A stretch of 64,000 nt of DNA from Mixophyes australis (Eukaryota > Chordata > Amphibia > Anura > Limnodynastidae): contig JAVHZZ010000002.1 in the NCBI GenBank assembly GCA_036250195.1, positions 273,095,460-273,159,459 on the forward strand, written 5' to 3'. The notes beneath the pieces are model-generated. The model ran no database searches. It worked only from the letters and a program-made list of their open reading frames with translations, and was not told the DNA's origin. Below are positions 30,669-42,387 of the stretch, piece after piece (the first letter of the stretch is position 1; each line of letters opens with the position of its first letter). A program made the translations under genes and the position numbers.

Positions 30669-32259
30669 ATGGGTGCTAAACAGACGCTAGAGATGGCCGA
30701 TGTACTGCCTAAGGAAGGGCCTATTGGTTCAGCAAGGTTTCTTATGTGTAAGAAATATGGTGCATACGCAACTGCGCATTGCGACACGTGGGTCAAGATG
30801 ACCAAAGATTGTGTTAGGCCTTTCCCAACAATAGGGAGCTTTAATTCAGAGGTACTAAATAATGTAAAAGATAAAGTATGGTTGAATAAGTCAATGAAAG
30901 TGAGAAATAAACATAATGATTGTTTGAAATTGTGACAAATGGAAGGCAACACGTTACAGAGCAGCGAATGCACAGCGGAAGTAGCTGTGGAAAAAAACGC
31001 GCGCACAACGGAAATAGCCGCTGAGAAGCGTGGAGAACTTATGTGGCGGGAGGAGTAAGTACAGCCGTTATTAAAAATGAAAAAAAGGAATTTGCTAAGT
31101 TATATCCTGTTTTAAGTCAATTTAAAGCAAGTGTTTCTGAAGAAGAGGATGAACGCACTGTAATTGCAGCCATTGCCCATGCTGTTAATATGCTGGAGTT
31201 TCAGCGTAATTATGGAAAAGGGGCAGTGGCTGAGATAGGTCAGAGTAGTGGATTGACCACTAGGAGGGATAACATCCAAGGTATTGAAGCAGCGGTTCCT
31301 GTGACTAATCCTGAAGATAGTGAACCAGTAGGTACTTATCCTGTCCGCACAATAGCAGTTCCCAATGGGAAGGCGGATAAGGATGGTATAGTTCCTGTAA
31401 GAAATGTTACAATGCATTGTCCCTAGACTAGATCAGAATTACGTTCCATTATGACTGAATTCCCAGAACCTAGAAAAGAGTCGGCCAAGTGTCAGAAGTT
31501 TGTTAAGGACTTAGAAAATGCACACACACCAACCAATAAGGATTGGCGGGTAGTGTTGAGGGCATGTCTCCCTCCCAATACTAACATACAAAAATGTATT
31601 AAAGATTGTTTGTTGGAGGGAGACGACACCTTGACAGATGAAGTTAATCAAGAGAACATAGAGCAAATTGTCTCACATTTAGCCACCTATTTTCCAGTAG
31701 TAGTAAATTGGAGTAAGATTTTCACCATAAAACAAAAAGATAGTGAAACTGCAACAGACTATTTTGCAAGCGCTCATGCATCAATGACACAGTTTACTGT
31801 GATGTGGAGAATCCACATCATAGGGAAGTAGCTGTAACGGTACTGATGGATGGTTTAAAGGAAAGCCTAAAGACAAGGGTACAAACATAAACACCTCGTT
31901 GGAGGGGCAGCACAGTAGATTATCTTAGAGAGATTGCCATGTAACACGACAAAAATATTTTTAGGAAGAGGGAAGAGAAGAGTGACAAGTTGATGACGGT
32001 GAGTATACAAGCATTAGAGGGAGTGCATACACGACCACCAGCGTACAACCCACATGACAGGACACCTAGAATGTTGAAATGTTATAATTGCAAAGAAGAA
32101 GGACATATGAGGAAGGATTGTAGAAAGGGAAGATATAATCCTAATGGAGGGTCACATAGATATCCTCCAAGGAGGAATTCACATAGACTGGAAGGCTCAC
32201 ACCTGCCTGTACATGTTATAGCAGCAAATGCTGCGCGGGAAAGCGATAGTCAGCGCTAG
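30669..32259 (+). pseudogene. gag: retroviral gag, broken
   Basis: Starts ATG GGT (MGAKQT), with Gly at position 2 as needed for myristoylation of matrix protein. Matrix-like sequence runs to 30935 (HCDTWVKMTKD). After a frame change, 31043-31831 encodes the middle and capsid-like part (MTEFPEPRKESAKC, WRVVLRACLP), with an in-frame TAG at 31424-31426. After another break, 31990-32259 holds a nucleocapsid knuckle (CYNCKEEGHMRKDC) in a basic context. The gag frame ends with TAG at 32257-32259, in frame with the protease, the arrangement used for readthrough in gammaretroviruses. Gag would build the particle; this copy cannot. Confidence 0.78.
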
Positions 32260-34000
32260 GGGTCAGGTCATACGTGTAGTCTACAGCCAGTGAGGTTAAC
32301 AGAGAGTTTGAGAGAAGAACCAACAATGATAGTTGACATAGCTGGTAGGAAACAAACTTTTCTTGTAGATACAGGGGCGGCCAGATCTGTGATAACCTCT
32401 CCTTTCAATCTACAGGTAACCAGTAAAACTATTCCAGCTATGGGGGTAACGGGAAGAGTGTTGCATTATCCTTTAACTATACCCACAGAAGTTACTATCG
32501 AGCCCCTGCATACCAAGCATTCATTTCTCTTGGCTGCAGCAGCTCCTACTAACTTGCTGGGAAGAGACTTGTTATGTAAAATAGGATATGTCATATACTG
32601 TAACCCAGATGGTGTATTCCTAGATATGCCAGAGAAGGTCGCGCATGAGGTACAGGATATATTTGACACCCCTCAAAGGTTAATTGTGCACTCTACCATT
32701 ATAGAACAAAGTCCATCTAAAGTAAAGGGGATGTTGCTGGAAATACCAGGTTCACTATGGACCAGAGATGGACAGGACACTGGATTGCTGGCAAATGTAG
32801 CTCCTGTGATGGTAAATCTAAAAAGTGGTAGGATAGTTCCAAAAATCCCACAGTATCCATTAAAACCAGAGGTGGAACTAGGGGTATATCCTGTTGTTGA
32901 GAGGCTGTTGCAACAAGGGATTTTAATTCATACATCCAGCACAGCAAATAGTCCCATTTTCCCTGTGAAGAAGAGTGGGGGGAGGGAGGGGCTATAGATT
33001 AGTCCAGGACTTGAGGGGAATTAACAAAGTTGTTGAGAGCCAATTCCCCGTAGTGCCGAATCCAGCTGTCATCCTCATGCAGATTCCACCGTCTGCTAGT
33101 CATTTTACTGTCATTGATCTATGTTCTGCTTTCTTCTCAGTACCTCTTCACCCTGACTGCCAATACCTTTTTGCATTCTCCTACAGGGGGGTGCAATATA
33201 CATGGACCAGACTTCCCCAGGGGTTCATTGACAGTCCCAGTATTTTCTCCCAAGCCTTACATGACTGTTTACAATCCTTCCAACCTAGCAATGGGTCTAT
33301 TCTTATTCAATATGTGGACTATTTGTTGTTGTGCTCTGATTCTTTTATGTCATGTTTACATGATACTAAATTGTTGTTGCTCCATCTCTCGCAAACAGGG
33401 CACAAGGTGGCGAAGGACAAGTTACAGCCATGTCAGACTAAGGTCAAATACTTAGGACACTGTCTCACCCAGGGGCTAAGACACTTGACAACGGACAGAA
33501 TTGAGGCCATACAACCCATGACTCTGCCACAGAGCCAGAAGCAAATTCGTACCTTCTTAGGGATGTGTGGATACTGTAGATCCTGGGTCCAAGGTTTTTC
33601 TATTCTGGCATTACCATTGCAGGAGCTAGTCTCTTCCTCAAAACCAGAATGTGTCGTACACACAGAGGAGTCACTCTTTAATCTTAAAGATAGTCTGACT
33701 AGAGCACCTGCACTGGGAATACCTGATTATGAAAAGTCCTTTGAGCTATACTGTACGGAAGCTGATGGTTGTGCAGCAGGTGTCCTCACACAGAAACATG
33801 GTGACACTAACAGACCGGTAGCATACTACAGTGCACAATTGGACACTGTGGCAAGATCACTCCCAACATGTCTCAGAAGTGTAGCAGCAACTGCTCTTCT
33901 GGTGAGTAAGAGCAAAGACGTAGCATTAGGACATGATTCAACTGTCTATACACCCCTTGCTGTATCAGCTCTGTTAAATTCATCTTCTGGAGGATTATCA
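32260..34000 (+). pseudogene. pol: retroviral protease and reverse transcriptase, truncated
   Basis: In frame after the gag TAG: protease with FLVDTGAARSVIT (catalytic DTG), then the N-terminal reverse transcriptase (VERLLQQGILIHTSS, SPIFPVKK). A frame change in the G-run near 32980 leads to the rest: VQDLRGINKVV, FTVIDLCSAFFSVPL (motif A), RLPQGFIDSPSIFSQ (motif B), YVDYLLLCS (motif C, normally YVDD, so the second Asp is lost), KVKYLGH and part of RNase H (ELYCTEADGCAAGVL). Around 33985 the reading passes straight into env; the rest of RNase H and all integrase are gone. Confidence 0.82.
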
Positions 34001-35393
34001 CTCCTTAGTGGGTAAGGTTCTAAACCAAACTGAGTGCTGGGTGTGCTCTCATGTGCCTCAGGGACAGCATAACATAGGACTAGTGCCGTTCCCACTAAAC
34101 ATCTCTGAGGTACTCGAATTAAGGGGAGGGAGGCCCATAGAAGGGAGGTACAATAACATTAGGTCCCCTAGTCTGAAGCTTCGACAATACTCCTTAGACA
34201 GATCTTTACTGTGCCTAAACATCTCTCATGCAAAGCGTCTGGAGAATTGGGAAGCTGACCTATCAGATCAGACAATGGCTCGCCACACTCATGTTGCAGG
34301 GAGACTAACAAGGTCACCAATGTTGATGGACACCACAAATTAGGGCGTGTAACCAAACATAAGAAAATATCCATTGGGAAGGTCTCTATAGGTAATTGTA
34401 AGAATGTCATCCATGCTGACACGTGTCATGAACAAATGAAGACACTAGGCATGGGTAGTTTTGTCAAAACCTTATGTGATATAATTAATGGGCATACTGT
34501 TCCTTATGTTCTCTCTGATGATGTGTACTTTGTTTGTGGGAGAAAAGCTTATTCCTTGGTGACTCCAAGTTCCAAGGGTTTGTGTTTCTTAGGTAAACTG
34601 GTTCCTGAAATCATGACTATTACTCATGAGGAAATGGTTAATATTCACAAGACTACATCCCCACCATACATACACACAAAGTATGAACACCGTGCAAAGA
34701 GAAATATGATTCCTGGTGAGGAACCCATAGCTACAAAATTGATTAGTGAAACCACTGGTTTTCAAGTTTTGGTTGCTCTAGACTTCACCAGGACCGCTCG
34801 GGGAACTTTAAATTTTAAATATATTCAAGACCTAGCTAAATTGATAGACAATATCACCGAAATGTATGATGACACTTTCAGATATATGGGAGGGGGGCTA
34901 CAAGCGTACAAGAAGGAGTTGGTGCATCATAGGTTAGTACTGAATTATCTCACCTCTATTACTGGTGGATACTTTGTGACGATGGCCACCCAGTTTGGTG
35001 TAAAGTGATGCACGTACATCACCAATAATACAGATGACCGCAAGGAGGTTATAGACCGGAAGATAGATGAAATTCTGCAAACTGAAATGGTAATTTCGAA
35101 GGAACCATAATTCTACTTTATATGAGGTTGGGAAAAAGGTGGCAGGTTGGTTCTCATGGTTGAACCCTGTGAAATGGTTCTCTGGTCTGGGGGAGTGGGT
35201 ACAGGAAATGGTTGCTAGTGTAGGTAAGCTCCTTCTCCTTATATTTGGTGTCATCTTAGCAATTGGTTTATGTGTCAAATGTGTTCCTACTGTGTTGAAG
35301 TGTGGAAATCAGTGTTCTAGGGGAACCACTCAAAACGAGACTGAAAGGGTGGTGCGAGATACCGAAGTCATGGTCTGTGAAGAAGTGTTTTAG
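34001..35393 (+). pseudogene. env: retroviral envelope, broken
   Basis: First part (to 34343): surface-subunit sequence with NQTECWVCSHVP, containing the CxxC motif typical of class I envelopes. Second part (34436-35008): Cys-rich surface end, a basic cleavage site (RAKR near 34700), then the transmembrane subunit with a helical region and YLTSITGGYF. An in-frame TGA at 35006-35008 sits where a Cys would be expected before CTYI. Third part (35139-35393): SWLNPVKWFSGL, a hydrophobic anchor (LLLLIFGVILAIGL) and a short tail. Frame changes separate the parts. The protein would mediate entry in an intact virus; this copy is inactive. Confidence 0.75.
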
Positions 35394-35443
35394 AATCCTG
35401 AACTTGAAACGGTGATAGGTTGGAACTGTCAAAGTCAGCAAAA

Positions 35444-36275
35444 TGGATAAGGTCATTTCAATTAATATCGAGCAAACTTGGTTGTCTTTGTCTGAAAAGA
35501 TGCGTAGAGCACGCTACGGCGTGGAAAGGCGTACGCAGCTGCAACACGTGGCAATAGCAGCGTTTACACATTTACATACATTCGCACAAATACGCACATC
35601 TCTAAATGCTACACATTAATTGTAGTTGCAACACATAGATATTTATATTGAACTATAGTAGTATTCATGTTTAATATTATAAGTTATATGCATGTTAGTA
35701 AAACATATGGTTCAGGTTAAAGGAAAGGTGTCATGTCTGGTATCATTTTAATCCCCTATTCATCAGCAGCTGTCCGGTTCATTCGGCGAAGAGATCGCAC
35801 ATTGCATACTCTAGTTATTGATGTTAGGGAATAAACCTTTAAAGTGATGCTGACTATAAAATGCTAATAGACTAGTTGAGACTGGATTCTTGGCAGGAAA
35901 GTCGGAACACATCCCCTGGAGAGATGACCCCACCTTTGGATATTTTGGTTTGAACTAGCCTATGATCTGCAACACCCTCGACCCTCCTGAAGCCTGGACC
36001 AATAGAAGCAAGCCACGTCATCTGCATTGTTTCACTGTATTTCTATCTGCATATAAGCAGGAGCTTTTCGTCTAGTGGACAGTCATCTTTGACCACAGAC
36101 TTCAGACCTGAATGACTGTTCACTGGATCCAGAGCGCCTGCGATAAGTAACGGCTGTACTTATTATTATTTCACTTGAATTATTCTGCTACTTTTTGAGA
36201 ATAAATATTTTTGCGTTGGAAACACAAATCGAGATTCGACAATCACTATTGGATGGCGACTTAACGTGGATAACA
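35444..36275 (+). repeat. 3' LTR of the endogenous retrovirus
   Basis: Close match to the 5' LTR over its whole length, ending ATAACA before unrelated sequence. No convincing polypurine tract precedes it, so the start (TGGATAAGG) is set by similarity only. Confidence 0.78.
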
Positions 36276-36289
36276 CAGGGTTGTTGGCA

Positions 36290-36720
36290 GTCTCCAGTGC
36301 AGTTGGGCAGCGTCATAGCTAGAACAAAAAGAGGAGCGCTGGCAGTTTTCAGTGCTGAAAGACAAATTATAGGGCTGGCAGTGTTCTTCAAAGGCTTCAG
36401 TGTCATTCTACTGTGCGATAGCTCACCCAGAAACAGGAGCGGTGGCAGTGTTCAGTGCTGAAACAGAAATTCTAATAATAGGGCTGCCAGTGCTTTTAAA
36501 AGTCTCCAGTGACATTCTACTGTGCCATAGCTTACCCACAAACGGGAGAGGTGGCAGCGTTTAGTGCAGAAATAAAAATTGTTATAATAGGGCTGTCAGT
36601 GTTCTTAAAAGTCTCCAGTGACATTCTACTCTGCTATGGCTCATACAGAAACAGGAGAGGTGGCAGTGTCCTTGTCATTCTCCAGTCTCCAGTCACATTG
36701 TTCTCATCACTTTCCAGTCT
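36290..36720. repeat. 109-bp tandem repeat
   Basis: Three to four diverged units, with GGGCTGNCAGTG recurring at 36372, 36481 and 36590 (period 109 bp). Shared strings include CTCCAGTGACATTCTACT and GAGAGGTGGCAG. It precedes hAT sequence and may be the hAT 5' region, by analogy with the 100-bp array at 18948. Confidence 0.7.
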
Positions 36721-37901
36721 TCAGTAACATTGTTTTTGGCACGCTGCAATCTCAGTGCCGTTGGTCACACAGAAACAGGGTAGCAGTGTTCTTGTCACTC
36801 TCCAGTCTCAGTCATGATGATACTAATCCCTCTACATGGTGTGCTAAAGCCTATGTTCAAGTGCACAGTGGTTTTAAGTCAGGGAAATAAAAATGTAAAA
36901 AAAAAAGCTTGTACCTTTGTAAAGAAAGAAACACCTCTCTAATAAAGGTGTAGAAAAACATAAAATTGCCAATATGCCATTCTACCCAAAATATTAATAA
37001 GCATGCCAGCATCAGCTAGCTCCCTTCTCTCAGCTAGATCCCAGCACCTGCAATCTACACTGTCATCATCCTCACCCTCATCAATGTTTACATCATCCTC
37101 AGTGTCGGACTGGCCCACAGGACTACCGGAAAAATCACCGGTAGGCCCCTCTGCCTTACGGCCACACCCCCTTCTAGAAGTGGGCGGAGCCCATTCAGCT
37201 CACATGTTCGGTATCCCTGCTGCCCTCCCCGGCGTCCCTGCTGCTGTGTGTACAGAGTTCATCTCAGTACGTGTGCCCAGATCCTGCCAGCGTGTTAAAC
37301 AGAGGAGCGTGTGCCTGCTGGGAGACCAGGTCCAGGGATTATTGTCAGATATTTCCAGATAAGGGTTTGACCACAGGGAACAGTTCCCCCTACGCACATC
37401 AGACTTCTTGTCAGTAAGTGTGTTACACACAAACTGTCTGAGCGTGAGCGGAATAATAAAGGGAATACTCGTAGAATATTTAACTTAAACCAGGAATTAA
37501 TGAATGGCTGCTGAACATACGTATCCTGTCATCCAGCCAGCAGCCACGTTCTGGATCAAAGGGGGGGGGGTCAGCTCACCTGGTGATCGGCGTCCCTGCT
37601 GCTACAGATGACTGGCTGCAGTCATCTTTCAAATGCGATCGCAGCTGCGATCATGTGACCTGCCCCCTCCTCCTCCTGTCAGCTGACTGCCTTAAGCTCC
37701 CACCGCCGCTGAAGGACTAAGGAGCAGAGGCTGCATCAATCAAAATATGGGTAAGTAGATTTTCTTATTTTTATTTAATATTATTGGATATGTCTCTTAA
37801 TTTCCTCCAAATTCCAGGACTTTCACTTGACACAGAATTATCTTATATATATATTCTCCATCTGTTCTCTAGCTACTGGGTAAGCAGAGGCTTACTGCAG
37901 A

Positions 37902-37903
<2 letters not shown>

Positions 37904-37959
<56 letters not shown>
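37904..37959. repeat. TA microsatellite
   Basis: About 28 uninterrupted TA dinucleotides inside the non-autonomous hAT. Confidence 0.95.
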
Positions 37960-37962
<3 letters not shown>

Positions 37963-38836
37963 TGTGTGCGCGAATTGAGAGAGCATTATTCCATGGCATA
38001 TGTGAATTGGGGGGCACTATTGAGGGTATAATTTGAATTGGGGACACTATTGTGGGCATAATATGAATTGGGGACAGTATTACGTAGCATATGTGAATTT
38101 CGGGTACTACTGTGTGGCATAACATTGTTTGGGGCACTACTGTGTGGAGTAACATTGTTTGGGGCACTACTGTGTGGCATAATATTGCTTTGGGGGCACT
38201 ACTATGTGGCATAGGGGGGCTGCCTATCTATACTAAACTATAGTGAGGGTGGGCTGCCTATGCTAAACTATAATTAGAGGGGGCTGCCTTTATTAAACTA
38301 TAGGGAGGGGGGCTGTACAGAGAACACTATAGGGAGGGGGTGATGGGACCTTTAATTTAATGCTGGGGTGGTTTGGGTCTATAATTGAATGTAGGGCTGA
38401 GTGTGGGGAGGAGGGCTATCTATTAAATGTGAATATTAATATTTAATGTGGGAAATGAATGTATTAAACATAAATGCTATTAATTTCTTGCTGGGGCTGT
38501 TTGGAGGGAGGGTAATAGGTTTGTTTATTTATTAAATAGGAATAGTATTAATTTAATGTTGGGGTCGGTTGGAGGGAAATAGATCTATTTAGCAAATGTG
38601 AGTACTATTACTTTAATGTTGGGGCTGGAGAGAGGCCTATTTATTAAATGTGGGTGCTGTTGATTTAATAGCGGGGATGGTTGGTGTTTTCTAAATGTAT
38701 CCATTATTTTTTCCAAATAGGACCCTCAACATTCCAGGATCCAGACAAGCCGCAACTAAAGAAACCAGAAGCCACAGGTGGTAAAAGTGACAACAACAGG
38801 TAGGACAGTCTGTCAAATGTTCTGAGTCTAGTGCAA

Positions 38837-38976
38837 GCTTAGCTAACCTGTGGCACTCCAAGTGTTGTGAAACTACAAGTTCCAGCATAACCTTCCAGCA
38901 ATAAGCTGCTATATATTGGCAAAGCATGCTGGGACTTGTAGTTTCACAACACCTGGAGTGCCACAGGTTAGCCAAG
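38837..38976. repeat. foldback element
   Basis: Left arm GCTTAGCTAACCTGTGGCAC and right arm GTGCCACAGGTTAGCCAAGC are near-perfect reverse complements; inner arms with TGTGAAACTACAAGT pair too. It is a MITE-like hairpin nested in the hAT. Confidence 0.8.
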
Positions 38977-39363
38977 CCTGGTTTACTGGAACAATCCCAA
39001 TTTTTGGTGACTGTTCTACCCAATCTAAGGGGCAGGTCAAGACTGTGTACTCTATATACACACTGCATTCTTTATATACTACACTATGGTACTAGCTGTC
39101 CTTCGTGAGCTGACCACTCCCCCTCTAGTGTCTGGTCCCGCCTCTATGATGGCCGGCCACACCCCACTGGTGGGCCCCTAGCGTTGCAGTCCCCCGGTGG
39201 GCCCTTCATGCCCCAGTCCGACACTGATCATCCTCACACAATACTAATTCATCCCCGCTAGAATCACCTATTACAGAAATCTCTCTACTTTGATGTAAGG
39301 CCGGTTTCGGCCTTCCCCGTGGAATTTGTAGTTCATTTTTTTGGGCAATTCTTTTAGACCAGA

Positions 39364-39600
39364 TCAAATGTCAAAATGTTGTGCTGATTCATCTGCATCA
39401 CCACTGGGTATCTTGGAAAAGCTAAGTTTTTTCTTAGCAGCAGTTGCCAAAGAAACTGAGGGAGGATGAGTTGTCGTGTCATGTACCATTTGAGTTGTCA
39501 GCTTGCTCACCAGGAGCTCATTGCATCTCTTGAGATCTGGGTCCAATTGAAAGAAAGAGAAGACATAGCTTTTAAACCTAGGATCATGCACAGTTGCCAA
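39364..39600 (-). pseudogene. hAT transposase fragment (helical insertion region)
   Basis: The reverse strand encodes VHDPRFKSYVFSFF (the DPRFK motif common in hAT transposases), DLKRCNELLVSKLT and a Ser/Lys-rich tail. This is the part between catalytic core and dimerisation motif that is deleted in the copy at 15742-16814. It is a fragment without catalytic residues. Confidence 0.65.
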
Positions 39601-39772
39601 AATCCTGGCGAAGCGAATAAAGTGCTTGATCTACAAGTCCTACATAGTTAGCGGAATTGCTTTGTTTCATATCTTCCTTCAAATTCTCAAGCTGCTTTTC
39701 CAAAAGTCTAATTAGGGAAATCACTTCACTCAAGCTAACAGTGTCTGAACTCACTTCACAGGTGACTACTTA

Positions 39773-39960
39773 GGGGTAAATGTATCATAGTGCGGTTTAT
39801 GCATCCCGCGCGAGATCGGCGAGATGACAGCTAACATTTAAAGCAGCGCTGCCTTGTAAAGGGAAACTTGCCTTTACAAGGCAGTGCCGCTTTAAATTTT
39901 AGCTGTCATCTCGCCGATCTCGCGCGGGATGCATAAACCGGACTATGATACATTAACCCC
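39773..39960. mobile_element. palindromic Harbinger-like MITE
   Basis: A 188-bp near-perfect hairpin: GGGGTAAATGTATCATAG on the left, CTATGATACATTAACCCC on the right, with long inner arms around CCCGCGCGAGATCGGCGAGA. TTA flanks both sides (39770-39772 and 39961-39963), the target duplication of PIF/Harbinger elements. It sits within the hAT arm. Confidence 0.88.
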
Positions 39961-40008
39961 TTAGAGTGGTTTGCACAAAACGGAAAGTATTATCCACTGT
40001 GCTGGACT

Positions 40009-41369
40009 AAAGTACATTCCCAGAAGGTTCCATAAAATGTAGTTATTGGGCTACAAAATGTCATTCTACCCACTGTACACTTAACCACAGATATGTGGAC
40101 AAACGGAATTGGGCAAACTAAAGAATATATGACTGTGACAGCCCACTGGTTGGTGAATTGCCTTCAGCAGCAGGAACAGCAGCAGCATGTACCCAACAAG
40201 GCCAGATTATTCTGAGACAGGCTACTCTGTGTATCAGCGGCTTCACTAAGAGGCATACCGAAGACATCCTGTTTGAAAAACTAAGGGATGTCATTGCTAC
40301 ATGGCTTATCCCGTTTGGATTCTCCTGTGGATATGTCATTTATGATAACACCACCAATATTGTGAGAACATTACAGATGGGTGAAGTCCATCACATTCCC
40401 TGTTTTGTTCACACAATCTACTTGATGGTACAGCGCTTTTTGAAAAATGACAGGGATGTGCAGGAGAAGCTGCTTGTGGCCAGAATAATTGTGGGGAAAT
40501 TTTCGGCATTTTGCAACAGCATGTAGGAAATTGCAGCTGCTGCAAGAACAACTTATTTTTTCCTGCCACCAACTGAAGGAAGAGGTGGTAACTAGGTGAA
40601 ATTCCACACTTTATATGCTTGTGAGGATGGAGGAACAGCAAAAAGCCATCCACAAGCCATGACATTGGGAAAGGAGGGGGAATCTATTTTAGTCCAGCGC
40701 AGTGGAGAATACTTTCCGTGTTGTGCAAGGTGCTGAATCTATTCGAAGTAGTCACCTGTGAACTGAGTTGAAAAACTGAAGGAGGAGATCAAACAAAGAA
40801 ATTACACTAAGTATGTCGGACTTGTAGATGAAGTACTTTAATCGCTTCGCCGGGATCGAAGAGGTATCACTACATTTTGGCGACTATGGTTGATCATAGG
40901 TTTAAGATCTATGTCTTCTCTTTTATTCCCACTGTCCCAGATCTCAAGAGATGCAATGAGCCCTAGTGAGCAAGTTGACAGCTGAAGTGGTACCTGACAC
41001 AACAGCGTCCCCTCCTTAAGTTTCTCAGGCTACTGCTGCTAGGAAAAAACTAAACTTCTAAGAGACCCAAAGATGATGCAGATGATACAGTAAAACATTT
41101 TGACATTTTGACATTGGGTCTGGTGTAAAAGAATTCCCTAAATATCGTGACAGCTCTGCCTTAAAATGAATTACAAATTCCATAAGGAAGGCTTTACTTG
41201 CATTTATATCAAAGTACAGAGATTTCTGTAATGGTGGATTCCAGCGAGGATTAATTAGTATTGTGTGAGGATGATGTACATACTGATGAGGGTAAGAATA
41301 ATGACAGTGTAGATTGCAGGTGCTGGGATCTAGCTGATAGAAGGAAGCTAGCTGATGCTGGAATGTTTA
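40009..41369 (+). mobile_element. hAT fragment, plus-strand arm
   Basis: Begins within the transposase gene and continues through its 3' part. From 40690 onward it mirrors the left arm (for example, the sequence around 40855-41110 is the reverse complement of 39360-39620). It is interrupted by a solo LTR at 41370. Confidence 0.65.
40081..40560 (+). pseudogene. hAT transposase catalytic fragment
   Basis: Encodes LTTDMWTNGIGQTKEYMTVT (first catalytic Asp region), then after a frame change near 40160 the stretch QATLCISGFTKRH, VIYDNTTNIVRTLQMG and CFVHTIYLMVQRFL, matching the transposase at 16.0-16.6 kb. There is no BED finger. A stop after about 40524 ends the open reading. Confidence 0.75.
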
Positions 41370-42133
41370 TGTTAGGTACCCCTCCAGCCGGCACGACACA
41401 ACCCGGAATCTACTCTGCCATTCAGGTGTTCACTGGAGCCCCTGATGGTGGGGACAGACTGGGCTGCAAACTGACAGAGGGTCGTGAAGTGTGTACCGGC
41501 TGGGGAGAACCCAAGCAAGCGGAGTGGAATCCAAGCAGAGGTCAGGGGCTGGCAGCGGACAACAGTACCAGTATACAAGCTGAGGTCAAAGGGTCACAAG
41601 CAGACAGGGAGGTCGGTATTTAAGCCAGAGGTCAGGGTCACGGGATACACAAGCAAAGTCCAAATCCAAGCCAAGGGTCATACATGGGTAAACAACAGCG
41701 AGTCCAATAGACAGGAACAAGGCAGAGAGCAGGTACAGCAGACTGGATACAGAGACTATAACCGGCAATGAGGCAGCAGACCTCATTGCCTTAAATATAA
41801 CCCACAACCAATCAGAACCTGCCCCTAGACCTAGTCACACTTGCAGGCTAATTGCCAGCACCTAGCAAGACCAATCAGGGCTTAGCCCTGAAATCCACAC
41901 TTGCAGGCTAATGCCTGCTAATTCAGCCACAAGCTGAATCTGCCTGATTGTTTGTAGGGCGCATGCGCGCCTGGCTGCCAGGACGCGGCGCTGAGGAGGC
42001 GTCCTACCGTTGCCTTGGCATCGGTCGGGAGTTGGAGGGAAGTGACGTCCCGGTTATCATGGTGACGGCCGGGACGTTGGGACCGACAGGAAGCGAGCCA
42101 CGGCGGCTGTGAGTACCGCCGCGGTTCGTGACA
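41370..42133 (-). mobile_element. solo LTR with perfect 5-bp TSD
   Basis: A 764-bp segment starting TGTTAGGTACCC and ending GTTCGTGACA, flanked by GTTTA at 41365-41369 and 42134-42138. Promoter-side GC-rich sequence and AAATATAACCC (reverse TATA) suggest it faces left. Its makeup resembles the solo LTR at 45113-45828 in opposite orientation, so they are related families. It interrupts the hAT arm: the flanks join to match 36980-37010 in reverse. Confidence 0.88.
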
Positions 42134-42387
42134 GTTTATTAATATTTTGGGTAAAATGTTGATAATTTTATGTTTTACTACAGTAAAATTTCACCTTTAT
42201 TAAAGATGTGTTTTTTTTCTTTAAAATGGTAAAAAGCTTTTTTTTTTACAAATTTGTTTTTGACATTTATGTTGCAGAGACTTCTGCAATGGTGGTTTCT
42301 TGTGGGGATGAATTAATATTGTGTTAGGATGATGTACACGCTGAGGGTGAGGATGAGGCTGAAGATGATGATAACAACATCCTGCCA

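Larger units (their letters stand above)
25902..36275 (+). mobile_element. endogenous retrovirus, class I (gamma/epsilon-like), defective
   Basis: Two similar LTRs of about 830 bp enclose a primer site, leader, gag with a myristoylation-type start, a gag stop in frame with protease, reverse transcriptase, and env with a surface subunit, cleavage site and membrane anchor. The integrase and most of RNase H are deleted. A sushi-type element is inserted in the leader (27439-30354). Every gene has stops or frame changes. This is an old proviral copy. Confidence 0.82.
37100..39226. mobile_element. non-autonomous hAT element with perfect 8-bp TSD
   Basis: Left end CAGTGTCGGACTGGCCC, right end GGGGCATG-related CCCCAGTCCGACACTG. 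Flanked by ATCATCCT at 37092-37099 and 39227-39234. The 2127-bp interior lacks transposase and shares TTTAATGCTGGGGTGGTTT and neighbouring strings with 21422-23443, so the two are one family. It contains a TA microsatellite (37904-37959), a roughly 60-bp GGGGCACTACTGTGTGGCAT repeat (38030-38215) and a nested foldback (38837-38976). Confidence 0.92.
36950..40008 (-). mobile_element. hAT fragment, reverse-strand arm, with two insertions
   Basis: Outside its two insertions (37100-39226 and 39773-39960) this sequence is the reverse complement of parts of 40690-42180, and it resembles the ZBED-hAT 3' region at 15540-15700. It therefore forms one arm of an inverted pair of hAT fragments. Confidence 0.65.

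Noticed and set aside
36195..36461. Open frame over the end of the retroviral 3' LTR
   Set aside because: It starts in the LTR, mirrors a frame in the 5' LTR (26649) and runs into unrelated tandem repeats.
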